Source: Timema cristinae
Lineage: Eukaryota; Arthropoda; Insecta; Phasmatodea; Timematidae
DNA: 64,000 nucleotides
Assembly (NCBI GenBank): GCA_039000515.1
Contig: JBCFYV010000001.1
Span: 63,836,621 to 63,900,620, forward strand
Direction: 5' to 3'
Position numbers and translations under genes: made by a program. Shown here in pieces: positions 46,301 to 58,900 of the stretch; positions within the stretch are counted from its first letter, which is position 1, and every line of letters begins with the position of its first letter. The notes under the pieces were generated by a model. That model was not told the origin of the DNA, did no database searches, and saw nothing but the letters and a program-made list of their open reading frames with translations.

Positions 46301-46564
46301 ATGTATACAGTACTAGCCAACCTGTACAAACTAGTATCTATGTATACAGTACTAACCAACTTGTACAAACTAGTATCTATGTATACAGTACTAACCAACT
46401 TGTACAAACTAGTATCTATGTATACAGTACTAACCAACTTGTACAAACTTGTATCTATGTATACAGTACTAGCCAACCTGTACAAACTAGTATCTATGTA
46501 TACAGTACTTGCCAACCTGTACAAACTAGTATCTATGTATACAGTACTAACCAACTTGTACAAA
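43361..46564. repeat. 39-bp tandem array (about 82 units), open on both strands
   Basis: The unit TACAAACTAGTATCTATGTA plus TACAGTACTAGCCAACCTG repeats at a strict 39 bp from 43361 to 46564 with almost no indels. Two main unit types exist (GCCAACCTG and ACCAACTTG), plus a minor mixed type (ACCAACCTG). As 39 is 13 codons and the unit lacks stops in one frame of each strand, the plus strand is open for 1109 codons (43268-46597). The minus strand is open for 759 and 326 codons. No signal peptide, codon bias or homology supports a protein. Confidence 0.97.
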
Positions 46565-47115
46565 ATGGATCCTGCGTGTATTCTTTTAAAACAATAAATG
46601 TTCTCTGTATAAAGACAAGAGCCCTGAATAACTGACCATCACCTTATCTCCCGAACTTCCATACCTGGAATCTTGAAACTTGGCAATACGTTGGCATCCG
46701 ATAAGATGGTGTTTGGCGAAATGAATCTCCCAAATCGATAAACCGGGTGTAGAAATACTGTGATTGCAACCACAAAACTAAAAAAAAACCGGAAAGATCT
46801 AAAAATGGGAATTCAAGAAATGAAGTGGCTATAATTAGAAAAAAACTTTTCAGATTAGGTGGAAAATTAAAATTTTGTCTGATAGGTAGAGAGACTATTA
46901 CAGATAATCCAAATAAATATTATAATATGGAATTTCTAAGAATGATTTAGAGAAAGAGTTAATATTTCTATAACTAATATAAATAACTAATCAGTGTGGA
47001 TGCAAAATTGAATTTTTCTGGCAGTTAAAGAGACCAATCCAATTATTCATAACCTACATACTCTATAGAACTAGGAACTTTAAAGTTAGTTGCTGAACAT
47101 AAAAAAGTACTCAAT

Positions 47116-47240
47116 CTATCCCTATCCTGAGCTAGCTCCATCCAGTCCACCTCATTAAAACCTATCCCTATCCTGAGCTAGCTCCATCCAGTCCACCTCA
47201 TTACAACCTATCCCTTACTTGAGCTAGTTCTATCCAGCCC
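47116..47240 (+). repeat. 46-bp tandem repeat, about 2.7 copies
   Basis: CTATCCCTATCCTGAGCTAG starts the unit at 47116 and 47162, with a diverged third copy at 47208 (CTTACTTGAGCTAG). Confidence 0.85.
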
Positions 47241-47514
47241 ACCATGATCTATTAGACTAATTATCTTAATATTCTCCTGTGATTATTACTTGGTATGTAA
47301 CTCATCATTATATAACCTCTTCCACTCCCCAGTAACCTAATATAAATTTGGACCCAGTATCTTCCTAAGCATCTTGTTTCCCCCTCTTCCTCTAAGCTAG
47401 GAGAGCCCGTGGTGGTGTATATTGTGAATGTTAGATTCCTAAACAGCAACAACTTACTCACTGATAAATAGGGATAGAAATACAAGATTAAAACTCGTAT
47501 CTAGGCGTTGACTA

Positions 47515-47720
47515 AGTTTATAAACAAAATTGCTATTTTGATTTTCCCATGAAAATGACTTTTAGGGTACTTTACTGAAGCGGAACTTTCCTTATCTCCG
47601 TAACTATTTAAGATACTAAATAACTTATCATTGCAAAATATTAGTAGTATTAAAAATAAAAATCTTTTAATCGGAATATATAAAACCAATAGGTCTGAGA
47701 TAATGGCAAATGTATTAATA
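47515..47720 (-). repeat. Dispersed repeat, inverted copy of the one at 28.84 kb
   Basis: The reverse complement shares ATTATCTCAGA, TTGGTTTTATA, TTGCAATGATAAGTTATTTA, AAAGTACCCTAAAAG and TTTTCATGGGAAAAT with 28840-28995. Confidence 0.75.
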
Positions 47721-48493
47721 CACCTATGTGAGCTTTAGTTGTACAGAAATACTACGTAAACGTAATCAGTCTCTAATGCCATAAGGTAAACAGATAAGTA
47801 GGTTCCCAAAAAGTTTATTCTTTTTTATCTAACCTCTTAAGGGAAATGTTTGTACAGCAATGATGTATCTCCTTCATTTTAGACTCGATAGTCATAACAA
47901 AAATGCGATAGCCATAAGATGGATAACTTCTAATAAAATGTCGAAAATTTTAACCGGAAGTCGGACTTTTAATACAAAGTATTGATCCTTGTAGACCCAA
48001 TATTGATATATTTATTTCGTCCAAATATACTAGTGAGGATTTAATTATTAAAAAATATCATAAAATTTAAATTCGGGAGTTTAAAAAGTCTAACGTAGCT
48101 ATTACGCAATTTTTGCTCGGGGTTGCTAACATATATTATTTTGTTTCACATATAATTATATCACAGATTGTATTAGTTTTATAAGTTTAGATTATATCTC
48201 TGGAAAATTACAGCTGCAGATTACATGACTTAATGTATGAATGCCTGAATGTGATTTATTAACGTTTCTAGCTGTTAGATAAAATGGCCTTTAAATGAAA
48301 TTTGGGGTTAATTTTAATGATATTTCAGGGAATTGTTTGTTTGATTTTTCAATGTTGTATAAAACCCAGGTGTGTTACTCTAGTGATTATGTTAGTAAAT
48401 ATTAGTTAATTTATGTTGTTCTCCAGTATAAATGTTTGTAGATGAGCAGGTTTAACAGTAGGAACGTAATGGGACTTGGTTTCTCCTAGGTAG

Positions 48494-48653
48494 AATGACG
48501 AGTCATGGCAACTAGACCCCTGCAAGTCATGCGTGTGTCGCGAGGGTCAACCCAGGTGCGTCATGGAGAAGTGTCCTCACAACAACGTCTTGTGTCCTCC
48601 TAACTACAGACTCGTGCAAGAGTCTGGCCAGTGCTGTGCTCGCTGCGTTGAGA
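48494..48653 (+). CDS. cv-2: BMPER/crossveinless-2-like gene, VWC-domain exon
   Basis: After the acceptor CCTAGGTAG, 53 codons plus one base read NDESWQLDPCKSCVCREG, QPRCVMEKCP, CPPNYRLVQESGQCCARCVE. This is the second part of a von Willebrand type C domain (CxxCxC, CC and final C). The donor is GTAAGA at 48654. The frame (one base left over) fits exactly to the next exon at 49165. In BMPER/crossveinless-2, a row of VWC domains binds BMP ligands and is followed by a VWFD domain, as here. The nearer alternative acceptor (CCTAG) would put an in-frame stop at the exon start, so the later AG was chosen. Earlier VWC exons are not in view. The product would be a secreted extracellular modulator of BMP signalling. 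Confidence 0.82.
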
Positions 48654-49351
<698 letters not shown>

Positions 49352-50455
49352 GTTGAAATCTCATTATTTAGGTTAGGCCTTTCCTGGCAAATCGTTAATT
49401 GTGTATATTTGATCATATATTTTCTAATTACTTTTGTCAAATTAATTCAATTAACTTTACTAAAACAACTAAAAGTACTTTTTAGATAAATAAAACAGAT
49501 AACTTTGAAAAACATTAACCTTTTTAAGAAAACATTAGCCGAAGGTACCTAAAATCTTTTTATGCTTTTGAAACATATATTTAAAACTAATTATTATATG
49601 TATTGATCAAATATGTTTATTATAATTTTAAAGCATAAATAATTTAATCATATTGTATGAGTCATAAATCACTGAAAGATCTCAATTTTTACTTACTACT
49701 TTATTATTGCCCTTTGAACAAAAGTAAAAACATAGTTGTTTGCTCTTACGATGACTGCTACACCGACATCATTTTAAATGAGAGAAAGACGCACCAGATA
49801 ATAACTTTGGGGGAGTGAATTGGTCACCAATAAATATTATGAGGATTATCAGTTGCCAAATAGTTACAGTTATCTCTGTTAATGATTCTATAAAAATGAG
49901 TCTGTAAGTATGTTAGCCAACTTTAGCATTGTTTGTTTCAGAGCAAAAAAAATCTTAAAAACTCTGTTACACACTCCATAACAAAAGGCTCTCAACATCA
50001 TATAAATAATTCCTTGTTTACTGCTAACAAATTTATGTTTAATTTTGTTTATAGAACAATAATACAGAATAATTATATAACTTACCAACAAATTCATCAA
50101 ACCATGACTAACTTATCCAACATCTCATATGTTTATTTATAAGCTTTACCTGCTCAAAAAGAAAGTTATGGTAAGAGATACAATCTTAGAAAGTTTAGTT
50201 AGTTGAGAAATATCCCAATTTATATAATTTATTATAGTTAAAACATAATATTAATTTGTTTGTAAAAAATATCTTGTAAAGCTATAGTTTATAAACTCCT
50301 CTGCCCGCATCGTTGAGGCCAAGGAAGCCACATTGCCCTTTAAGTGTGTGAATGCGTATAGGTGAGATTGAGTATATACTTTTAATAATATTACTTTATA
50401 AAATTAAAATTTATAAGGTATTGAATATTAATGTTAATAATTTAATTATTTCAAG
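49352..50455 (+). other. Intron (1104 bp)
   Basis: AT-rich GT..AG intron; contains the first copy of a 137-bp repeat (49911-50047). No other feature. Confidence 0.7.
49911..50047 (+). repeat. 137-bp dispersed repeat, copy 1 (intronic)
   Basis: From GTTAGCCAACTTTAGCATTG to AAATTTATGTTTAATTT; matches 51843-51979 with very few differences. Confidence 0.9.
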
Positions 50456-50940
50456 GTTGGTGAAATAAAAGTAAATCTCGGCCAGAAGATGAGAGTGAAG
50501 TTGAATGGCAAGAGAATTGAACCTCCGTATTCGTATGGTGACCATATTATTGTCAATAAAACTGATGATAGTATCGTGGTCTACACTAAACTGGGAATAA
50601 AGATTTTGTGGGACGGAAACAGTTTCCTGGAGGTGTCTGCCCCAACTTCTTATAAGGGCAAGTTGTGTGGCCTCTGTGGCAATTTCAACAACAAAAAGAG
50701 AGATGACTTTGCTAACAGGCAAGGTCGCCTGGTGTCCAACCCAGAGAGGTTCGGTTTGGCATGGCGAGTTGGTGGGAAGAAGGCTTGCACACGACCTCAG
50801 GATGACTTTTACAGTGAACCCCAGTGTTCGGCTCGGTCGTCGAGCCGTTTCGATAGAGACTCCAACCTTTGCAAAAAGTTGAGAAAGTCTTCGACATTTG
50901 GAGTTTGCCACGGAAAAGTTCACCCAACCATGTACATTGA
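50456..50940 (+). CDS. cv-2: BMPER/crossveinless-2-like gene, second VWFD exon
   Basis: The acceptor TTATTTCAAG precedes GTTGGTGAAATA, which continues the previous exon in phase: VGEIKVNLGQKMRVKLNGKR. The VWFD domain continues with IEPPYSYGDHIIV, TKLGIKILWDGNSFLEVSAP and KGKLCGLCGNFNNKKRDDF (the CGLCGNFN hallmark). Then come NPERFGLAWRVGGKKACTRP and a Cys-bearing linker up to HPTMYIE. The donor GTGAGT lies at 50941, with two bases of a codon left over. The wording WDG..F.EV, KLCGLCGN and SWRVGG-like WRVGGKKAC is closest to BMPER/crossveinless-2 among VWFD proteins. The trypsin-inhibitor-like domain that should follow was not found before 64000. Confidence 0.88.
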
Positions 50941-53900
50941 GTGAGTATTTTTTATTCTTGTTTCAGATCCACTAATACATGGGTTGAATAGCAATTGTGT
51001 AAACTTACGAGTGAATATTTAAACACACCATATAATCCTTAACAAGTGTATTCCAACTTAATATATTTTAAATATATCTCAAACCATTTTTATTGTACTC
51101 ATATTGGCCGAAAATGTGTAACTAGTAAAAGTAAAGACAGAACAATTGACTTATACATTTATTAAAATGTAAATGTTAAATATTTAACTGAAATTAATTC
51201 AATCCTTCTTTAACTATTGAATTATCCACCAACTTGTTACAAGCACAAGGCATATTCGTGCATATAGCTTAATAGTCGAGAATATATTCAATTATACCCA
51301 CCAAGTTAAAAATCTATCACTTCTTTCAATCTATAGGATTATATAGTAGTGAATCCATTTTACATCATGTTCTAGAGAGTATGACGATACTAGCCTTGAT
51401 ATTGCCGTGCGTCTAATGATGATTATTCCTCCTTCTCATGAAAACCTTAAGATTGATTTTGTAAAACTGTATCATATCACAATCTCTCTTATATGATGCT
51501 CATGTGGGAAACCGTTTTCAGTCAACTAACAATGCACGCGCTATAAGTTTTTGTTTGTTTTTCACCAGTCCTGGCGCTGATATAAAGGCAGAGACTCGTT
51601 TGGAATAAACATTTATGACAGTGAGAATGTATTCGTAACTCCGGGTTGATCTAAAATAGGGTAACATCTCAATCAGATTGTCCTGTAGCATTTCTTTCAA
51701 TCAATCTTCTAGCATAATAATAAGTTCAAATGGGAAATCCCAACTTACAGACATTTTTCAGGGAATAAAATAAACAGTGTTTGTAAAAATATTCCAGCCT
51801 TTCACGCTTTTTCAATGACCTAAACGAATTTTTTGTCACGAAAGTTAGCCAACTTTAGCATTGTTTGTTTCAGAGCAAAAAAAATCTTAAAAACTCTAAT
51901 ACACACTCCATAACAAAAGGCTCTCAACATCATATAAATAACTCCTTGTTTACTGCTAACAAATTTATGTTTAATTTGCTATATCTCCAGCTCATCCTCC
52001 TCACTGAGCACAGGTTTGATGATACATAAATACTTTGTTCTGAAACGTTATTTAACACACACATAATTTTCGTTCCTACCCGAATATATGTTATTTTCCT
52101 TGAGTATAGACTCTTAGACATCTGGGTCTTTCTTGGAGCAATGTGAAGGTTCATTTTTGAAGAGTCATACTTAATGTCCTAGATTATATAGAAGAATGAC
52201 TCTAATAGGAAGTATATCGCTGAACATGAATCTAGTGTCACTAAGCCTCGTTTATTATGTAACAAATGAAACCCAAACCCTAGAGATGGTGATGAATACA
52301 AATAAGTTAAGCAAGGATAGGATAACGTACATTGATAAACAAAAGAGAAAATTACAAGTTAACAAATAAGTTCATTGATATCAAAACAAAAGGGAATAGT
52401 TAGACATTCACTGACATTAGGGCATTCCACACTTTCCATATTAAATGATCAGCGTTAACAATGTTACTAGAAACATTGTTACCAAATTTCCCTATTTTGT
52501 GCAAGACACGTCAACCTAGACAACAAAGCTTGGGTTGAAGATTGACTAACATGTGACTCCTTAAAGAATAACATGTGCACTTTCTAAAATGAAAGTGTAC
52601 AAAACAGACAACTACCCCAATTCTAATCAGAAGGGTTAAATTAAGTGATGGTTAATCAACAAAACAAAACTCTAGTCCAGCTATACGGCTGTTAGCCTCT
52701 AAAATGATAAGCATGGTCAAATAATGATGTAGAACCACTTTTAAAACTAAGGAGGCTGTATTTAAGGAGCGATAACTGCTAACTGAGCTAGCTAGCGTTG
52801 GTAGCTCCAAAAACGAGTAATGTGATAGAAAATAAATGTTCCAAAAGCTGGAATATTGGTCAGCTAATAGAAAAAGAGAGATTTCAGGAATCTAGACCAT
52901 TAGGAAACTATGGTAGGCCTATTCCTAATTAGTACTGCCTCATTATCCAATAGAATAGTTAACACTCGACACTAGTCTGGAGACAGACTACAACAATGGA
53001 AAACTTCTAAACTTAAAAGTGTCAAGCGACACCTGGGTACAAACTAAAGATTATACCATATTCGACATAGTCACATAGAACAGGGCATAGTCATATAATC
53101 CAGACTCTGGCAAATAGTATACTACTAAACTTAACAAACATTGAAGCTTCGCGCTGGAAGCCTCCTGGATGCTTGTGTAATGAGTTGTTGAAATGGAATA
53201 CAATAATAGTACGAGAAGCTGTATTATATATGAAATATATCTGATGCCCAAGGAGAAGAGGGGAAGGGGTCTACTCTCATGCGCCAGAATTATACAGAAC
53301 AATAAACCAGAGTTAGCTGGAGTCCACAGAAGCACACACAGGATGTTCCAGTCTTGCTTTGCTGAGACAGTTGATTAGATGCAGCTGCCCAGGCAGGACT
53401 CAAGTGACCTAGTATGCAACATACGGGCCAAATGGTCCATTACACAAGTTGGACCCAACATGTTGGAAGACATCACATTGCGTTTATTGTCACCAAGTTA
53501 TTTGAAAGGCTAAATTATTTCCGTCGCGGCTACACCACACTCATGACGTGAGTCATGTAAATGATAATACATTGTTTTGTGGAATGTGTCAACTCAAATT
53601 ATTTTGATTTGTGTAATTTATATGTTCTAAATGGGGGTGTTTGTTTATTTTAAATATTGTAATTTTGTGAATTGCAAGTGACAGAAAGATTTAGCAACAT
53701 GTTTTAAGGGTGAGTAAACAATAGGACACAAGTGCTGACGGCATAATGTCTTGTCAACATTCCTTTTGGCAATCAGGTCAAGTTGTAGTATAATAGTACT
53801 ATTTTCCAAGCTAACAGGGCTGACAATTCACCATCGATTCATGGGGGTCACTCTGGACATTTTGGGGGCCATGAGGGTTAGGACGCCGGATCGGTGAGTG

Positions 53901-54151
53901 CATGTGCTGGGGGGCTACCATCATGCCAAGGTACTGGGGTTCATAACCGTTTAAGTCCACCTAGGGTATCAGTCAGGTCATTGGTTAAGCGTTCCTTGCT
54001 ATCCTTCATTCTGTCATGAGCTTTTGAGTAAGTCTTTTCAAATACTTTTTATAGCTTTTTTTGTAACTTCTTAACGACATCACATTTTGTAGTAGTGCAA
54101 AGTATTACATTGAAACCCTAAAAACCAAAGCCGTACATCATTTGTGAGCCA
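50941..54151 (+). other. Intron or downstream sequence of the BMPER-like gene
   Basis: AT-rich; no further VWFD or TIL exon recognised. It holds the second 137-bp repeat and, at about 53860-54010, a degraded SINE-like segment (GGGGTTCATAACCG as B-box relic, GGTCATTGGTTAAGCG). 52200-53460 is unassigned. Confidence 0.4.
51843..51979 (+). repeat. 137-bp dispersed repeat, copy 2
   Basis: Second copy of 49911-50047, 1.93 kb downstream in the same direction; the last VWFD exon lies between the copies. Confidence 0.9.
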
Positions 54152-54455
54152 CACAGTAATACATCATGTCCTCACCCTTATCCTCGACTGCAACACATCC
54201 TCACAGTAATACATCATGTCCTCACCCTTATCCTCGACTGCAACACATCCTCACAGTAATACATCATGTCCTCACCCTTATCCTCGACTGCACACATCCT
54301 CACAGTAATACATATGTCTCACCTTATCCTCGACTGCAACACATCCTCACAGTAATACATCATGTCCTCACCCTTATCCTCGACTGCAAACACATCCTCA
54401 CAGTAATACATCATGTCCTCACCCTTATCCTCGACTGCAACACATCCTCACAGAT
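54152..54455 (+). repeat. 50-bp tandem array, about 6 copies
   Basis: CACAGTAATACATCATGTCC recurs every 50 bp from 54152. The fourth copy has several one-base losses (CATATGTCTCACCTTATCC). The 99-codon open frame across it is a by-product. Confidence 0.93.
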
Positions 54456-54465
54456 TTGGCCATGA

Positions 54466-55043
54466 AAGAGGCGGATAAATTTGTTTTGTTTCAATCCAGT
54501 TTTAAAATGTAGGGAGAATCAATTAATTATTCATCGTGTTAAAAGGGCAATTTATAACGTTTTTAATGGTTTGCGTTTGTTTATGCACACAGTTTGTGGA
54601 CACGGTAATTATTTTATCTCAATTTATTACTATATTATTATTTACCATATTGTTTTGTGATTGCCATAGTTAGCTTAGGACTGGACACTGAGGAATTATC
54701 AAAGAATGGGCAGCCGGATGTTTAACGTTCTAATTTCATATGGTTTGGGTGTTGTTTAACCATTTAAAGAATGGGTTAGTATATTATAAATGAGTACTAT
54801 TCTGCTCACCATTCTTGATATTTTATTTTATTTCTTCTTTCTTTTTCTTTCTTTAGTGTTTTATTTATAACATACTTACTCGCTATTTACATACATGAAT
54901 TGACAGAACATAATCGAAATAATCATTTTCTCCAACACCTTGGGGTTCTTCAAAATAGTATTTACATCAAAAATAAAATAAAATCAAAGTTTTTTTAAAT
55001 CCCCAAAATAGGGCACAGTTCACATATATAGCGGTGGGGTTTT
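54466..55043. other. AT-rich non-coding sequence
   Basis: Nothing recognisable apart from a CTTT-rich run near 54830-54855. Confidence 0.4.
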
Positions 55044-55184
55044 GTGTCCCCCCTCACAACACATATCACTTGGTCGATGTCATCGCCGCTGGTGCCCTTA
55101 CTGCGTCACTGGGCGACCCACGCACTGCTAACGAACTCGGCCTATTGGCCGGCATACCCCGCTGTCTGGCCTCCCCTCCCAGTC

Positions 55185-55907
55185 TCACACGACTATAAGG
55201 GGGGTCACGACTCCCCAGATTCGACTCCGAGGTCCCCTGCCGACGTCGACAAAGGGGTTCACAACGCCGTCCCTGATTCGGCGGTAGGGATGGCCAGGAG
55301 CGTCGTAATCGCCGAAGCCCCTGACGATCATGTTGGAGCTGGCCTGCGCTCGGGTGAAGAATCTTACCGCCAGCCCGCGGATACGGCTGTCCAGGGATGG
55401 GAGGTCTGACATGGTCAGGACAACGCGGTTTGGGACGCGGGGCGGAGCCCCGAAGATCAGACGAAGGAACCGGTGGTATACAGCACGGAGATGATTGTAT
55501 CTGTATCTGGGTAGATAGGAAAATACGAGAGCGGAATAGAGAAGGATGGACACCACACAGAGCAGGAAAAGCCTGATCTTGTAACCGTATTCCAACGGAC
55601 TGGCCGGGCGCAAGAGAGGAGCCAGCTTCAACATGACGCCCCTGGCCCTACCTTCCGCCGAACGCAGGTGCGGGTCCCAGCTGCATTTCGCGTCCAGGGT
55701 CACACCCCAACTACCGGACTGACGGCGACCACTGAACCGCGGTACCCTCCACGCGAAGTGGCTGCAGAGGGCCCGTTCCCCGACCCGTGACGTGAACAAG
55801 CTATTTTGCATTGACAACTTACCTTGGTGGAAATCACAAGTATTTACTCGAACTGCCTTTAGTTTTGTGTGAACGATTAGGCAATCATATACTACACATT
55901 TAGGCAC
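55185..55907 (-). pseudogene. Jockey-type LINE RT, C-terminal fragment
   Basis: A 240-codon minus-strand frame. From about residue 60 it reads SGSWGVTLDAKCSWDPHL, LKLAPLLRPASPLEYGYKIRL, ILLYSALVFSYLPRY and LRAVYHRFLRLIFGAPP, then DLPSLDSRIRGLAVRFFTRA and GDYDAPGHPYRRI. This is the RT thumb and C-terminal region of Jockey-group elements. The first about 45 residues are unrelated. The catalytic part of RT is absent, so this is a 5'-truncated relic. Related sequence may continue to about 55040. The right end borders the 35-bp array. Confidence 0.75.
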
Positions 55908-55956
55908 GATGGAATTTGGTCTTTGTTGGAATGTTTAGAATGAGGCCGGAAAGGCT

Positions 55957-58900
55957 TGCTAGTTTATATATGGGTACAGGCTGGACAGGATTGCTAGTTT
56001 ATATATGGGTACAGGCTGGACAGGATTGCTAGTTTATATATGGGTACAGGCTGGACAGGCTTGCTAGTTTATATATGGGTACAGGTCGGACAGGCTTGCT
56101 AGTTTATATATGGGTACAGGCCGGACGGGATTGCTAGTTTATATATGGGTACAGGCCGGACAGGATTGTTAGTTTATATATGGGTACAGGCTGGACAGGA
56201 TTGCTAGTTTATATATGGGTACAGGTCGGACGAGATTGCTAGTTTATACATGAGTACAGGCCGGACAGGCTTGCTAGTTTATATATGGGTACAGGCCGGA
56301 CAGGCTTGCTAGTTTATATATGGGTACAGGCCGGACAGGATTGCTAGTTTATATATGGGTACAGGCCGGACAGGTTTGCTAGTTTATACATGAGTACAGG
56401 CCGGACAGGATTGCTAGTTTATATATGAGTACAGGCAGGACAGGCTTGCTAGTTTATATATCTGTACAGGCCGGACAGGATTGCTAGTTTATATATGGGT
56501 ACAGGCAGGACAGGCTTGCTAGTTTATATATGGGTACAGGCCGGACAGGCTTGCTAGTTTATATATGAGTACAGGCCGGACAGGATTGTTAGTTTATATA
56601 TGGGTACAGGCCGGACAGGCTTGCTAGTTTATATATGGGTACAGGCCGGACAGGATTGCTAGTTTATATATGGGTACAGGCCGGACGAGATTGCTAGTTT
56701 ATACATGAGTACAGGCCGGACAGGCTTGCTAGTTTATATATGGGTACAGGCCGGACAGGCTTGCTAGTTTATATATGGGTACAGGCCGGACAGGATTGCT
56801 AGTTTATATATGGGTACAGGCCGGACAGGTTTGCTAGTTTATACATGAGTACAGGCCGGACAGGATTGCTAGTTTATATATGGGTACAGGCCGGACAGGC
56901 TTGCTAGTTTATATATGGGTACAGGCCGGACAGGCTTGCTACTTTATATATGGGTACAGGCCGGACAGGATTGCTAGTTTATATATGGGTACAGGCCGGA
57001 CAGGCTTGCTAGTTTATATATGGATACAGGCCGGACAGGATTGCTAGTTTATATATGGGTACCGGCCGGACATGCTTGCTAGTTTATATATGGGTACAGG
57101 CCTGACAGGATTGCTAGTTTATATATGGGTACAGGCCGGACAGGCTTGCTAGTTTATATATGAGTACAGGCCGGACAGGATTGCTAGTTTATATATGGGT
57201 ACAGGCCGGACAGGATTGCTAGTTTATATATGGGTACAGGCCGGACAGGATTGCTAGTTTATATATGGGTACAGGCCGGACAGGATTGCTAGTTTATATA
57301 TGGGTACAGGCCGGACGAGATCGCTAGTTTATATATGGGTACAGGCCGGACAGGTTTGCTAGTTTATACATAAGTACAGGCCGGACAGGATTGTTAGTTT
57401 ATATATGGGTACAGGCTGGACAGGATTGCTAGTTTATATATGGGTACAGGTCGGACAGGCTTGCTAGTTTATATATGGGTACAGGTCGGACAGGCTTGCT
57501 AGTTTATATATGGGTACAGGCCGGACGGATTGCTAGTTTATATATGGGTACAGGCCGGACAGGATTGTTAGTTTATATATGGGTACAGGCTAGACAGGAT
57601 TGCTAGTTTATATATGGGTACAGGTCGTACAGGCTTGCTAGTTTATATATGGGTACAGGCCGGACAGGATTGCCAGTTTATATATGGGTACAGGCCGGAC
57701 AGGTTTGCTAGTTTATACATGAGTACAGGCCGGACAGGATTGCTAGTTTATATATGGGTACAGGCCGGACAGGCTTGCTAGTTTATATATGGGTACAGGC
57801 CAGACAGGATTGCTAGTTTATATATGGGTACAGGCCGGACAGGATTGTTAGTTTATATATGGGTACAGGCCCGACAGGATTGCTAGTTTATATATGGGTA
57901 CAGGCCGGACAGGCTTGCTAGTTTATATATGGGTACAGGCCGGACAGGCTTGCTAGTTTATATATGGGTACAGGCCAGACAGGATTGCTAGTTTATATAT
58001 GGGTACAGGCCGGACAGGATTGCTAGTTTATATATGGGTACAGGCCGGACAGGATTGTTAGTTTATATATGGGTACAGGCTGGACAGGATTGCTAGTTTA
58101 TAGTTATATATATGGGTACAGGCCGGATGGGCTTGCTAGTTTATGTATGGGTACAGGCCAGACAGGCTTGCTAGTTTATATATGGGTACAGGCCGGACAG
58201 GATTGCTAGTTTTATATATGGGTACAGGCCGGACAGGATTGCTAGTTTATATATGGGCACAGGTCGGACAGGCTTGCTAGTTTATATATGGGTACAGGCC
58301 GGATGGGCTTGCTAGTTTATAGTATGGGTACAGGCCGGACGGGCTTGCTAGTTTATATAGGGGTACAGGCCGGACGAGATTGCTAGTTTATATATGGGTA
58401 CAGGCCGGACAGGATTGCTAGTTTATATATGGGTACAGGCCGGACGAGATTGCTAGTTTATATATGGGTACAGGCCGGAAAGGATTGCTAGTTTATATAT
58501 GGTACAGGCCGGACAGCTTGCTAGTATATATATGGGTACAGGCCGGATGGGCTTGCTAGTTTATATATGGGTACAGACCGGAGAGGATTGCTAGTTTATA
58601 TATGGGTACAGACAGGACGGGCTTGATAATTTATGTATGGGTACAGACTGGACAGGCTTGATAGTTTATATATGAGTACAGGCCGGACAGGATTGCTAGT
58701 TTATATATAGGGTACAGGCCGGACAGGCTTGCTAGTTTATATATGGGTACAGGCCGGACAGGATTGCTAGTTTATATATGGATACAGGCTCGACAGGATT
58801 GCTAGTTTATATATGGGTACAGGCCGGACATGATTGCTAGTTTATATATGGGTACAGACCGGACAGGATTGCTAGTTTATATAATGGGTACAGGCCGGAC

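Larger units (their letters stand above)
46565..48493. other. AT-rich non-coding sequence upstream of the BMPER-like exons
   Basis: No exon recognised. It contains a 46-bp repeat (47116-47240) and a dispersed repeat (47515-47720). ACTTCCATACCTGGAATCTTGAAACTTGGCA (46655-46690, in two parts) resembles a segment at 63872-63910, so both belong to an interspersed repeat. Earlier exons of the gene would lie to the left of this or in the next window. Confidence 0.4.

Noticed and set aside
43268..46597. 1109-codon open frame as a giant repetitive protein
   Set aside because: The unit length is a multiple of three and the opposite strand is equally open; there is no signal peptide, unique domain or splice structure.
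48481..48493. Nearer acceptor CCTAG for the VWC exon
   Set aside because: It would place TAG in frame at the exon start; the AG four bases further on keeps the frame open.
53051..53335. 94-codon minus-strand open frame with hydrophobic residues
   Set aside because: Low-complexity Leu/Ile/Ser content and no family match; probably chance in AT-rich sequence.
54166..54465. 99-codon open frame
   Set aside because: Translation of the 50-bp tandem repeat; the frame changes at the degenerate copy.
55044..55409. 121-codon plus-strand open frame
   Set aside because: Mostly the antisense of the Jockey RT fragment; GC-rich coding sequence often leaves the other strand open.
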